A stretch of 64,000 bases of DNA, from the NCBI RefSeq assembly GCF_000708675.1, contig NZ_JELR01000002.1:1256228-1320227 (forward strand). Reading direction: 5' to 3'. Both the position numbers and the translations under genes were made by a program. Below are positions 7,151 to 15,434 of this stretch, one piece after another; the stretch's first letter is position 1; every line of letters starts with the position of its first letter. The notes under the pieces were generated by a model. It made no database searches. It was not told where the DNA came from and worked only from the letters and a program-made list of their open reading frames with translations. Origin of the DNA: Microbulbifer sp. HZ11. Lineage in GTDB: Bacteria; Pseudomonadota; Gammaproteobacteria; Pseudomonadales; Cellvibrionaceae.

Positions 7151-7678
7151 CTATGTAAAATCCATTGTATAAATGACTTCTGAACAGTCAGTGCACTTGA
7201 ACTTGTAGACTGCTGGATTACCGCCTTTCTCATAATGCTCGAGGATATTTTGCCATACATCTGGTTTTATCATTTCTGTTCGGAGGAACATCTCTAGCGC
7301 TTCACCTTTTAGATTAGTCAGCTCCTCTTTCTCGGCGTCGCCGTGAAATTCACAAGCGGTTCCACAGTGGGCCTGCCATACCTCTTGCTGCCAAGAGTTA
7401 TAACCCGGTGTTCTCTCACATACTTCAGAGATTACCTCTTCAGACACTCCTGCTTCTTGCAGCGGATAATCATCAGAGAACATACCATCGAATTTTTTAG
7501 CAGCTGAGCCATCGGCTATGCACCAAGGGCAGATAAACTCAATTTCTTCTTCAGCATATAGATTAGAGGTATATATGTAACCTCTAGCTTCACCACAGCA
7601 TTCACAAGTTTCATCACTTTCTTTGATAGCACCCGTCGAAATCGGGTCTGGATGATATTTAAATTTCGGGAATTCCAC
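7151..7678 (-). CDS. CbrC family protein
   Basis: 175 residues from a GTG start at 7678 (AGGAG five bases upstream). It opens VEFPKFKYHPDPISTGAI, the diagnostic CbrC (UPF0167) beginning, followed by CECCGEARGYIYTS, CPWCIADGSAAKKFDGMFSDD, a HCGTACEFHGDA block and a C-terminal FKCTDCSEVIYTMDF. Four cysteine pairs suggest zinc binding. In E. coli cbrC sits beside cbrB and has been linked to colicin E2 tolerance, but the molecular activity is unknown. Longer in-frame starts are translated attC sequence. Single-gene cassette. Confidence 0.85.
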   Translation of the reverse strand: MEFPKFKYHPDPISTGAIKESDETCECCGEARGYIYTSNLYAEEEIEFICPWCIADGSAAKKFDGMFSDDYPLQEAGVSEEVISEVCERTPGYNSWQQEVWQAHCGTACEFHGDAEKEELTNLKGEALEMFLRTEMIKPDVWQNILEHYEKGGNPAVYKFKCTDCSEVIYTMDFT

Positions 7679-7697
7679 GATTTCTCCTGAGAAAGTT

Positions 7698-7810
7698 AAC
7701 GCCCAGCGCAGGCGCAGCCAGCGCGGAGCAGCTTTTGTGTTAATGTTTGAGCGCCAGCGAGTAACACAAAAGGTGCGTAGCGTTGGCTGTCGCACTGCCG
7801 CTGCTTGTTA
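7698..7810 (-). repeat. attC site 15, family B
   Basis: 113 bp, AACGCCCAGCGCAGG ... GCCGCTGCTTGTTA, near-identical to sites 2-4. The last TTA is the stop codon of the 7808-8185 gene. Confidence 0.9.
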
Positions 7811-8185
7811 AGTTTTACTCGCCGCGCCCAATGAATGATGGCCTCGGCATTCATGATAAAGGTCAGCAACACCCCGTAATTTATACTCTTCCCAATGGCT
7901 ATCAGGTAGTTTTGTCCATTCACCGCCCATTACTTGACCGGAAGCAGAATAGAAAACGATGTGATCCATACCGCTCTTAAACTTGAAGAAGACAATATAG
8001 GGATGGCCGTCTCTATAAACCTTTTTATCCTTGTCCCAATCTGGGTATTGCTGAATTGCAAACCCCTCTAGCCCAGGATTCTTTTCATGAATATTCATGA
8101 TTTCCCAGCCGCAAGGTGGCGGGAGGGACCCATGTGCTAAAGATGTAGCAGCCAGAACAAAAATTGTCAGAATATATTTCTTCAT
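7808..8185 (-). CDS. Cassette-encoded exported protein, unknown function
   Basis: This 125-residue protein has a signal peptide (KKYILTIFVLAATSLAHG, likely cleaved near residue 19). The mature domain of about 105 residues has conserved-looking aromatic and glycine residues (CGWEIMN, HPYIVFFKF, HIVFYSASGQVMGGEW) and two cysteines, consistent with a small periplasmic beta protein. No family recognised. The start ATG is about 17 bp into the cassette; the stop is formed by the attC core. Confidence 0.7.
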   Translation of the reverse strand: MKKYILTIFVLAATSLAHGSLPPPCGWEIMNIHEKNPGLEGFAIQQYPDWDKDKKVYRDGHPYIVFFKFKSGMDHIVFYSASGQVMGGEWTKLPDSHWEEYKLRGVADLYHECRGHHSLGAASKT

Positions 8186-8202
8186 ATGACTGATCGAAAC
8201 TT

Positions 8203-8312
8203 AACGCCGCAATCAGTCGCGGCTTACTTTGTGTGCTTTTTGCACGAAAATGAGAGCGCAGCGACCGTGCAAAAAGTACATAAAGTAAGACGTCGGCTGC
8301 ATTGCTTTGTTA
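8203..8312 (-). repeat. attC site 16, family C
   Basis: 110 bp: AACGCCGCAATCAGTCGCGG ... GGCTGCATTGCTTTGTTA, with inner arms GCTTACTTTGTGTGC and TACATAAAGTAAGA. It provides the stop of the 8310-8918 gene. Confidence 0.85.
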
Positions 8313-8918
8313 ACTGCGGCCCAAGTGCGGTCGCACTCGTAGTTCAAGTTCCTCAATCGCGGCTGCGATATTATTTGACAGCAGATTGTCCCCACTTTTT
8401 CTACCAGATACTTTTGCCATAGTTTCCTTGCGAAACTCGATATCTTTGAATTCTTCTCCGCCAGAGTACTTATCTTCGATCACAGTTTGAATAGCTGATT
8501 TCAAATCACGAACACAGGTTCTTAACATTTCTGATTTTTCTTTTAGCTCTGATCCCCATAATGCCTCTGCTTCAAGAATGCTAGCCTCGAACTCTTGTAC
8601 CGCGTCTGAAACAGGCTGCCAGCGATTCCGGTAAATATGTAAGTAGGCATCACCTTCTATTTTCGGGTCGCGATCACCCAAAGGGCTATAATTTTCCGGA
8701 AACTCACTGGCAGGAATAAAGGGAGATCGGCAGTAATCAATTTCATCTCTCAGTTTGTAAGTAGCTCTAATGAGGGATCTTGCCGTCTCAAAACTAGCTT
8801 TGCCCTTCAGCTCCTCCTGCCACCGCGCTACTCCCCTATAGGCTATGAATGCCGTCGTAGCTGCCGCAACTGCGAGAATAATATCTTTTATCAATGTGAC
8901 TACTTCAACTGTACTCAT
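8310..8918 (-). CDS. Cassette-encoded membrane-anchored coiled-coil protein
   Basis: This 202-residue protein has one N-terminal membrane helix (about 8-28) followed by WQEELKGKASFETARSLIRA and a long, mainly alpha-helical cytoplasmic part with heptad-like stretches (about 105-150). This layout occurs in many hypothetical proteins of accessory regions; I cannot assign a family. The start ATG follows attC site 17 by about 20 bp; the stop is in attC site 16. Confidence 0.65.
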   Translation of the reverse strand: MSTVEVVTLIKDIILAVAAATTAFIAYRGVARWQEELKGKASFETARSLIRATYKLRDEIDYCRSPFIPASEFPENYSPLGDRDPKIEGDAYLHIYRNRWQPVSDAVQEFEASILEAEALWGSELKEKSEMLRTCVRDLKSAIQTVIEDKYSGGEEFKDIEFRKETMAKVSGRKSGDNLLSNNIAAAIEELELRVRPHLGRS

Positions 8919-8939
8919 GTAGTGATTTCCTCAGCAGTT

Positions 8940-9050
8940 AACGCCGCGCTCAGCCGCGGCTAACTTTGGGCGCTTTATGCGCGAACATGAGAGCGAAGCG
9001 ACCGCGCATAAAGTGCACAAAGTTAGACGTCGGCCTGCAGCGATTTGTTA
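8940..9050 (-). repeat. attC site 17, family C
   Basis: 111 bp: AACGCCGCGCTCAGCCGCGG ... GGCCTGCAGCGATTTGTTA, with inner arms GGCTAACTTTGGGCGC and GCACAAAGTTAGACG. The upstream membrane-protein gene reads 28 bp into it. Confidence 0.85.
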
Positions 9051-9421
9051 AGTGATTTAAATCTTTGCCCGATAAAATAGCCGGCAAGAATAACAACTAT
9101 ACCAATCAATATACTGATCAGATACACCTCTATTGGAACCGGATAGTCAACACGAAACAAGGATAAAGGTATAAATACGACGAACCCAAATCCCGCAGAG
9201 TATGCAGCTACACAAAGCGAAAAATACAGCGCAACTTTATATCCATACTCTATTGCATACAGAAGAACTGAAGTAGCTAATAGAGCTAATATTATTCCGA
9301 TTACAAGTACGGACTTCCCAGACCCCCAAATTAGAACAGGCGCAATTGCAGCCGCGCTGCCACCGATCATTGAGAAAATCCCTGACAACGTCTCTTTAAC
9401 GCTAGCACTTTCTTTTTGCAT
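9023..9421 (-). CDS. Cassette-encoded membrane protein reading into attC
   Basis: This 132-residue hydrophobic protein has about four membrane segments (roughly 20-36, 38-57, 63-84, 95-118). Unlike its neighbours its frame continues through the attC core, so the last nine or so residues (NKSLQADV) are encoded by attC site 17 before a TAA is met. The C-terminal tail is therefore determined by the recombination site and would differ if the gene had another attC. Family not recognised. Confidence 0.65.
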   Translation of the reverse strand: MQKESASVKETLSGIFSMIGGSAAAIAPVLIWGSGKSVLVIGIILALLATSVLLYAIEYGYKVALYFSLCVAAYSAGFGFVVFIPLSLFRVDYPVPIEVYLISILIGIVVILAGYFIGQRFKSLNKSLQADV

Positions 9422-9431
9422 CTAATCACTT

Positions 9432-9541
9432 AACGCCGTGCTCAGCGGCGGCTTACTTTGTGCGCGTTTTGCGCGAAAATAGGAGCGTAGCGACTGCGCG
9501 AAACGTGCATAAAGTAAGACGTCAGCTGCAGCACCTTGTTA
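9432..9541 (-). repeat. attC site 18, family C
   Basis: 110 bp: AACGCCGTGCTCAGCGGCGG ... AGCTGCAGCACCTTGTTA, with inner arms GCTTACTTTGTGCGCG and GTGCATAAAGTAAGACG. The terminal TTA is the stop codon of the GNAT gene. Confidence 0.85.
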
Positions 9542-10030
9542 AGCGCGGACCAGGCACTGCCAGTAACCAACGTCCACCCAATTATCAAACTTACGCCCGA
9601 CCTCTTTAAAATGAGCTACTTTCTCCATTCCAAATTTTTCATGCAATGAAACACTGGCATCATTTGGTAATGCGATACCCGAGATTACCGCATGCACGCC
9701 ACTTTTAGCTAATTTTGAAAATAGATCTGAATACAGTTTTGACCCCCACCCTTTGGATACAGCAGTGCGATCTAGATATACCGTAGCTTCAACAGAATGC
9801 CGATAAGCACAACGGCCCTTCCACTTACTTGCGTAAGAGTAACCGACAACTTCACCTTCATACTCCGCGACAAGCCACGGCAGACCATTCTCTTGGCACT
9901 CCAATATACGAAGGGTCATTTCCTCTTCTGTTACCGGTTCCACTTCAAACGTGATGCATGTATTCAACACGTAGTAGTTATAGATTTCAGCAATGTTAGC
10001 TGCATCCGATTTTTCAGCTTGCCTTATCAT
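9539..10030 (-). CDS. GNAT acetyltransferase, phosphinothricin-acetyltransferase-like
   Basis: 163 residues covering the whole family length. N-terminal IRQAEKSDAANIAEIYNYYV, TCITFEVEPVTEEEM (about 29-43), LPWLVAEYEGEVVGYSYASKW (about 50-71), the hallmark YRHSVEATVYL (about 76-86), the acetyl-CoA loop region GWGSKLY (about 94-100) and GFA-type C-terminus WVDVGYWQ are all typical of the PAT/Bar-like branch of N-acetyltransferases. These acetylate small amines such as phosphinothricin, methionine sulfone or sulfoximine; the actual substrate here is unknown. PAT-like genes are recurrent in sedentary chromosomal integrons. The stop codon is the attC core. Confidence 0.85.
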   Translation of the reverse strand: MIRQAEKSDAANIAEIYNYYVLNTCITFEVEPVTEEEMTLRILECQENGLPWLVAEYEGEVVGYSYASKWKGRCAYRHSVEATVYLDRTAVSKGWGSKLYSDLFSKLAKSGVHAVISGIALPNDASVSLHEKFGMEKVAHFKEVGRKFDNWVDVGYWQCLVRA

Positions 10031-10050
10031 TTTGACTCTTACTGACGCTT

Positions 10051-10118
10051 AACGCCGCAATAACCGGCGCGAGGTACGAGCGTCCGGCGCCGCAGGCGCG
10101 TAGTTGATTGCCTTGTTA
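10051..10118 (-). repeat. attC site 19, short
   Basis: About 68 bp: AACGCCGCAATAACCGGCGC ... GTTGATTGCCTTGTTA, with a GGCGC/GCGCC stem around GAGGTACGAGCGTCC. It is the last recognisable attC at the upstream end of the array. Confidence 0.8.
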
Positions 10119-10688
10119 TAGCTTTGCATATTCTCTTGCTATTGTTTGGTTAATTTCAGTTGCGAGCGTTTGAGCCTGGCGCATAGTATTTTGCACCGAC
10201 TCCCAGTTTGCCCAATGCTGCGCCCACTTTTCTTTACCGACAACTGCCTCAAAATCAACTTTAGTTGGCTCTAGCCAAGCCTCGTATTTATGCAATTTAT
10301 CAATGCGTTGGTTAAGGTCTGGCACGCCTCTAGATTTTGGCGATAACTTTGCTGAACTTGTAATCCAAGTATGCCAAGGCTTGTTGCCCTTTGATTGATT
10401 GCATTTTCCACAAGCTGGAACCAAATTATGGATTTCTGAAATATACCCCGTTGGCTTTTTATTAAGAACCAAAGGTCGCAAGTGATCCCACTCCGAAGCA
10501 GTGGCACCACAATAGGAGCATTGGAAACTATCGTGATCCATGCCAAGAATTTCCAATGCTTCCTTCACTTGCTCATTTGTTGGAACAATTATTGGGATAA
10601 TTGAGTTAATAAATGAATTCGTGATGCTTGAAGACCGCCCCGTGATTTTCATCGGGGTTGGCATTCTGAATAGTGATAAGTAATCCAT
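10116..10688 (-). CDS. HNH endonuclease-domain protein
   Basis: This 190-residue protein has a central HNH/zinc domain: C57-x2-C60, D68-H69, H87-N88, C93-x2-C96 and the following NQSKGNK, the order expected of the beta-beta-alpha metal nuclease fold. The C-terminal about 85 residues are helical and polar. Stand-alone HNH proteins act as homing-type, restriction or toxin nucleases; nothing here decides which. It is the most upstream cassette in the array, with AAGAGAG before its ATG, and its stop codon is in attC site 19. An array of palindromic motifs lies immediately upstream. Confidence 0.8.
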   Translation of the reverse strand: MDYLSLFRMPTPMKITGRSSSITNSFINSIIPIIVPTNEQVKEALEILGMDHDSFQCSYCGATASEWDHLRPLVLNKKPTGYISEIHNLVPACGKCNQSKGNKPWHTWITSSAKLSPKSRGVPDLNQRIDKLHKYEAWLEPTKVDFEAVVGKEKWAQHWANWESVQNTMRQAQTLATEINQTIAREYAKL

Positions 10689-10720
10689 AACTCTCTTTAG
10701 CTATAACAGTTTTATTCAAT

Positions 10721-10832
10721 AGCCCCAGATATAGACATAATGTCTACATATAGGCATGACATGTCTAGATATACCCAGTATGGCTATATTTAGACATTTC
10801 CTTTACCGGTTTATATGTCTATATCTAGGCAT
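10721..10832 (+). promoter_or_regulatory. Cluster of five 18-bp near-palindromes (operator-like)
   Basis: Five related units at 10721-10738 (-), 10740-10757 (+), 10761-10778 (+), 10780-10797 (-) and 10815-10832 (+) fit ATGTCTANATMTAGSCAT. Each is itself an imperfect palindrome. The first four are spaced 19-21 bp, about two helical turns. The cluster lies upstream of the HNH cassette gene, and its last unit overlaps the 3' end of the gene at 10811-11206. Multiple phased palindromes are typical of cooperative repressor or partition-type binding; which protein binds is unknown. Confidence 0.6.
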
Positions 10833-11206
10833 TCGTCAATCAGGCCTTCGACGATTCGGTGGCTTATATTTCGACGCGTCGCCATGCTACGTTTTACCAC
10901 CCACGCTTTGGCGCGGTTGCTCCAGCGGCCGCCCATTCTCCGGACTGCTGCGCGTAGCTCAGCCTCATCGTAGGCAACTTTTACCGCCACCCATTCGCTG
11001 GTATGTGGGGGGTGGGTTTTGTCGATGCGTTTGGATTGATTTTTTTGGTAAGCCTCGCGCTGTGCGACGATGATTTCTACCGTGGTGTATACGGTTTTCT
11101 TACATGGCGATCGCCGGTACCGTACCGCGCACAGTTGCTCGCCATATTTATCGTGATAGCGTTTGCTGCCATCATCTCCCGGTTTGATTGTTTTTATAAT
11201 TTCCAT
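10811..11206 (-). CDS. Conserved hypothetical protein at the array boundary
   Basis: This 131-residue basic protein begins IIKTIKPGDDGSKRYHDKYG followed by a short AVRYRR segment and a TVEIIVAQ strand. I have seen this type of opening in proteobacterial hypothetical proteins from accessory DNA, but cannot name a function. The middle has VAVKVAYDEAELRAAVRRMGGRW, a possible small alpha/beta fold. GGGAGGGCG precedes the ATG. It sits 33 bp after ubiD on the same strand and separates it from the integron. The last codons (ECLDIDI) overlap one of the 18-bp palindromes. Confidence 0.6.
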   Translation of the reverse strand: MEIIKTIKPGDDGSKRYHDKYGEQLCAVRYRRSPCKKTVYTTVEIIVAQREAYQKNQSKRIDKTHPPHTSEWVAVKVAYDEAELRAAVRRMGGRWSNRAKAWVVKRSMATRRNISHRIVEGLIDECLDIDI

Positions 11207-11238
11207 ACGCCCTCCCTGGCGTTGTCATGATCTCTTTC

Positions 11239-12702
11239 TCAAAGGCCGAGTTCACCCCAGATTTCATCAATTTTTCGGGTGATATCCGGATCTTTTTCGA
11301 TGGGCCGCCCCCATTCCCGCGTGGTCTCTCCTTCCCATTTGTTGGTAGCGTCGAACCCGATTTTTGAACCGAGGCCGGAGACTGGCGAGGCGAAATCCAG
11401 GTAATCGATGGGTGTGTTCTCCACCATCACTGTATCCCGGGCCGGGTCCATTCTGGTGGTCATGGCCCAGATCACGTCTTTCCAATCCCGTGCGTTGACG
11501 TCGTCATCGGTGACGATAACAAATTTGGTGTACATAAACTGCCGCAGGAATGACCAGACCCCCATCATCACCCGTTTAGCATGACCGGCGTACTGCTTTT
11601 TCATTGTGACGACTGCAAGCCGGTAAGAGCAGCCTTCCGGTGGTAAATAGAAATCCACAATTTCCGGGAACTGTTTACGCAGTATTGGTACAAACACTTC
11701 ATTTAATGCCTCCCCCAGTACCGCGGGCTCATCTGGCGGACGGCCGGTGTAGGTACTGTGGTAGATGGGATCTTTGCGGTGGGTGATCTTCTCCACCGTG
11801 AATACCGGGAAGCGATCAACCTCGTTGTAGTAGCCGGTGTGGTCGCCATAGGGACCTTCGTCGGCCATATCGTTGGGGTAGATGTAACCTTCGAGCACGT
11901 ATTCGGCACTGGCCGGCACCTGCAGGTTACTGAGCCTGGCGTCGGCAACTTCGGTTTTACTGCCGCGCAAGAGTCCGGCAAAGGCGTATTCGGAGAGGGT
12001 ATCCGGCACCGGGGTAACCGCACCCAGGATAGTGGCAGGGTCGGCACCCAGAGCGACGGCGACCGGGAAGGGCTCCCCCGGGTGCTGTTGCTGCCACTCG
12101 CGGAAGTCCAGGGCGCCGCCGCGGTGAGACAGCCATCGCATGATCAGGCGGTTTTTACCGATCAATTGCATACGGTAGATGCCCAGGTTCTGGCGTTTTT
12201 TTTCCGGACCACGGGTGATCACAAGCGGCCAGGTAACTAGCGGGGCGGCATCGCCGGGCCAGCAGGTTTGTATCGGCAGTCGGTTGAGATCGATACCCCC
12301 TGTGTCGATTTCAAATTGCTGAGAATCCGCCTTGTTTACCACTTTCGGCCCCATGTTCATGACCTGCTTGAAAATGGGTAGCTTTTGCCAGGCGTCTTTG
12401 AAGCCTTCCGGGGGTTGCGGCTCTTTCAGGAAAGCGAGCAGCTCACCGACTTGCCGCAACTCACTGACGGACTCTTTACCCATACCAAGGGCCACGCGCT
12501 CGGGTGTGCCAAACAGGTTGGCGAGAACCGGCGTGTCGTAGCCAGTGGGGTTTTCAAACAGGAGGGCGGGGCCACCGGCACGCAGAACGCGGTCGGCAAT
12601 CTCTGTCATTTCCAGCACAGGGCTGACGGGGTGCTTGATACGCTTGAGCAGGCCGCGCTTTTCCAGTAGTTGGATAAAGTCGCGCAGGTCTTTGTATTTC
12701 AT
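11239..12702 (-). CDS. ubiD: 4-hydroxy-3-polyprenylbenzoate decarboxylase UbiD
   Basis: 487 residues, close to the usual length (E. coli 497). Recognisable blocks are the N-terminus [30 protein letters not shown] (about 62-75), the prenylated-FMN-binding region with [21 protein letters not shown] (about 176-196), [19 protein letters not shown] (about 285-303) and the C-terminal [11 protein letters not shown]. UbiD removes the carboxyl group of the polyprenyl-hydroxybenzoate intermediate of ubiquinone synthesis, using the prenylated flavin made by UbiX. The order ubiD near rho and trxA is the pseudomonad arrangement. The integron abuts its downstream side. Confidence 0.97.
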   Translation of the reverse strand: MKYKDLRDFIQLLEKRGLLKRIKHPVSPVLEMTEIADRVLRAGGPALLFENPTGYDTPVLANLFGTPERVALGMGKESVSELRQVGELLAFLKEPQPPEGFKDAWQKLPIFKQVMNMGPKVVNKADSQQFEIDTGGIDLNRLPIQTCWPGDAAPLVTWPLVITRGPEKKRQNLGIYRMQLIGKNRLIMRWLSHRGGALDFREWQQQHPGEPFPVAVALGADPATILGAVTPVPDTLSEYAFAGLLRGSKTEVADARLSNLQVPASAEYVLEGYIYPNDMADEGPYGDHTGYYNEVDRFPVFTVEKITHRKDPIYHSTYTGRPPDEPAVLGEALNEVFVPILRKQFPEIVDFYLPPEGCSYRLAVVTMKKQYAGHAKRVMMGVWSFLRQFMYTKFVIVTDDDVNARDWKDVIWAMTTRMDPARDTVMVENTPIDYLDFASPVSGLGSKIGFDATNKWEGETTREWGRPIEKDPDITRKIDEIWGELGL

Positions 12703-12808
12703 GTTTTACCGGTCGATGACTGTAAGCAGCGGCCAGTGTAAAACAGACAGGGCAAAAAATAACGCCGCGCTTGTATAAGGCGGAGGGAAAACGGGGGGAG
12801 GAGAACAA

Positions 12809-12830
12809 CCCGCAGCGGGTGTGCTGCGGG
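12809..12830 (-). terminator. Hairpin after the RRM protein gene
   Basis: CCCGCAGC, six-base loop, GCTGCGGG: an eight-pair perfect stem just downstream of the RNA-binding protein gene on the minus strand. It is followed by a pyrimidine-rich but not strictly U-rich stretch, so it is a weak intrinsic terminator candidate. Confidence 0.45.
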
Positions 12831-12851
12831 CTGCCGAACTTCTAAGAGGTC

Positions 12852-13121
12852 TTAGAAGCGGGGGCGACGCGGACGGTCTTCGCGCGGCTTGGCTTCGTTA
12901 ACACGGATGTTACGGCCAGACAGCGGCTGATCATTCATTTCTTCGATAGCCTTACGCGCTTCGTCGTCGTTCGGCATTTCTACGAAACCAAAACCTTTAG
13001 AACGGCCAGTTTCCCGGTCAGTGATTACAGTAGCCCGGGAGATTTCACCGAACGCACCAAATGCTTCGTGCAGTTCGTCAGAGGTTACGCCGTAGGCCAG
13101 ATTTCCGATATAGATATTCAC
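12852..13121 (-). CDS. RNA-recognition-motif (RRM) protein
   Basis: This 89-residue protein is almost entirely one RRM domain: RNP2 is IYIGNL (3-8) and RNP1 is KGFGFVEM (about 42-49), followed by an arginine- and proline-rich tail (EDRPRRPRF). Such single-RRM proteins in proteobacteria and cyanobacteria bind RNA, and some are cold-induced. The start is GTG at 13121 with only a weak ribosome site, and a long A/T-rich leader precedes it. It is monocistronic between ubiD and rho; in Pseudomonas a small gene occupies a comparable place. Confidence 0.92.
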   Translation of the reverse strand: MNIYIGNLAYGVTSDELHEAFGAFGEISRATVITDRETGRSKGFGFVEMPNDDEARKAIEEMNDQPLSGRNIRVNEAKPREDRPRRPRF

Positions 13122-13373
13122 AAAAAAGTCTCACTAGAGTCAGTGGGCTGTCGAGCAATACACAAATGGCAACCAGCTCCACCGAGTTCACCATTTGAGA
13201 TTGATCCAGAGTCGCTCGACTTCCCAGCCGCGCGGGATCAATTCGGTCAGTGTTGAAATACTGTTCAACACTTCGTTGTTGGCCTTTATATGCCTATCGC
13301 AATGCCTTTTCAACTGAATTCGGCGTAATTTCACGCCTGTTTTATCGCATTGCAAAAATTGTTCATTCCATGC
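13122..13373. other. Intergenic region between rho and the RRM gene
   Basis: About 250 bp with no ORF. It should hold the promoter of the RRM gene. The only clear structure is a perfect 9-bp inverted repeat AGTGTTGAA / TTCAACACT with a six-base spacer at 13249-13272, which could be a regulator site or a hairpin in a long leader. Confidence 0.5.
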
Positions 13374-13403
13374 AAAAAAGGCCTGCATATTGCGCAGGCC
13401 TTT
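13374..13403 (-). terminator. Rho-independent terminator of rho
   Basis: On the minus strand the stem AAAGGCCTGC / GCAGGCCTTT (13377-13386 with 13394-13403) is followed directly by TTTTTTGC, 15 bp after the rho stop codon. It is a classic intrinsic terminator. Confidence 0.85.
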
Positions 13404-13417
13404 ATTCTGTATTGGAA

Positions 13418-14677
<1,260 letters not shown>

Positions 14678-15009
14678 ACCAATTGCTTTATTACGGTTTC
14701 TTCTGTCGGTTGGCGCGGACGCGCCGGACGTTTCTGCGGAGGGAGCTGAAGTTTCGATGGTGATATTGCCCGGTTCGACATGCCGACGGTTTGACTGACC
14801 GCACGCAACTCTTCACAGATTAAACGACTCGTCACGAACTCAACGACTCGCTAAATACGAATGACCACTCGCAAGGGCACACCGGATGCGGCAGAAGTGC
14901 CAGGCGGGGATCGTTCAACTTGAGGAGTTTGCGCCGGAGAGGCTGCGTCAGCAGCGGGGTTGGCGACTTGGCTCAGGTCTGGACTGAACAGTTAATTTGA
15001 TTACTAGGC
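14678..15009 (-). other. Long untranslated leader of rho
   Basis: About 330 bp without an ORF between the predicted rho promoter and its ATG. C-rich, G-poor tracts on the transcript strand would suit Rho-dependent attenuation of its own mRNA, as known for E. coli rho. That role is inferred from family knowledge only. Confidence 0.45.
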
Positions 15010-15037
15010 AGTATAACCGCAGTTCGGCATCCTGCAA
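15010..15037 (-). promoter_or_regulatory. Predicted sigma-70 promoter of rho
   Basis: On the minus strand TTGCAG (15037-15032), a 16-bp spacer and TATACT (15015-15010). It lies between the trxA terminator and the rho leader and points toward rho. Confidence 0.55.
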
Positions 15038-15075
15038 GGCCTAATTCTTATACGTTCCGGCCCATAAAACGGCAG

Positions 15076-15098
15076 GCGGGGCGCCCAAGGCGCCCCGC
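15076..15098 (-). terminator. Terminator of trxA
   Basis: A ten-pair GC-rich stem GCGGGGCGCC / GGCGCCCCGC with a three-base loop, 10 bp after the trxA stop on the minus strand, then CTGCCGTTTT. Confidence 0.75.
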
Positions 15099-15107
15099 TC
15101 GCAGGGA

Positions 15108-15434
15108 TCAGATCTGGCTGTCGATAAACTCGGTCAGCTGGGCGCGGGACAGGGCGCCTACCTTGGTGCCTTCCACATTGCCGCCTTTGAACAGCAATAG
15201 GGTAGGGATACCACGCACATTGTACTTGGCAGCGGCTTCCTTGTTGGCATCTACGTCCACTTTGACGATTTTCAGCTTTTCGCCGTAGTGGCCCGCCAGA
15301 TCTTCCAGTACCGGGGCGATCATCTTGCAGGGGCCACACCACTGTGCCCAGAAGTCCACCAGTACCGGGCCCTCGGCCTTGAGTACTTCGGCTTCAAATT
15401 CTGCATCGGTTACGTTGACGATGTTCGCGCTCAT
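15108..15434 (-). CDS. trxA: Thioredoxin 1
   Basis: 108 residues with the WCGPC active site at 32-36, the buried acid in VDFWAQ, the cis-proline block RGIPTLLLF (about 74-82) and G-x-LS at the C-terminus; complete and typical. It is a general cytoplasmic disulfide reductant working with thioredoxin reductase. The ATG at 15434 has GGAAAG upstream; an in-frame extension of 47 residues has no support. Position next to rho matches Pseudomonas and E. coli (trxA-rho). Confidence 0.98.
   Translation of the reverse strand: MSANIVNVTDAEFEAEVLKAEGPVLVDFWAQWCGPCKMIAPVLEDLAGHYGEKLKIVKVDVDANKEAAAKYNVRGIPTLLLFKGGNVEGTKVGALSRAQLTEFIDSQI

Larger units (their letters stand above)
1..10720 (-). mobile_element. 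Integron gene-cassette array, no integrase seen
   Basis: Nineteen attC-type sites occur at roughly 0.3-0.8 kb intervals. Read on the minus strand each begins TAACAA and ends GGCGTTA or a close variant, with imperfect internal complementarity. Genes between them are almost all on the minus strand, one per cassette, each starting just after one site and stopping at or in the next, as in cassettes (gene then attC). The cassettes look clearly more AT-rich than the flanking core genome. The array continues past the left edge. Its upstream end is near 10,700, where the minus-strand core-like GTTATAGC (10700-10707) could be an attI or residual core. No tyrosine recombinase is encoded between there and ubiD, so within this window it is an attC cluster without integrase (CALIN-like). 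Confidence 0.9.

Noticed and set aside
2524-7795. Longer starts inside attC for several cassette genes (reading MAAPALG... or MRQPTLR...)
   Set aside because: These N-terminal residues are translated attC sequence, the same in unrelated genes, and they lack ribosome sites.
12-10118. The attC series as a CRISPR array
   Set aside because: Repeats are 50-138 bp, imperfectly palindromic, of several families, and separated by whole genes rather than short uniform spacers; no cas gene is present.
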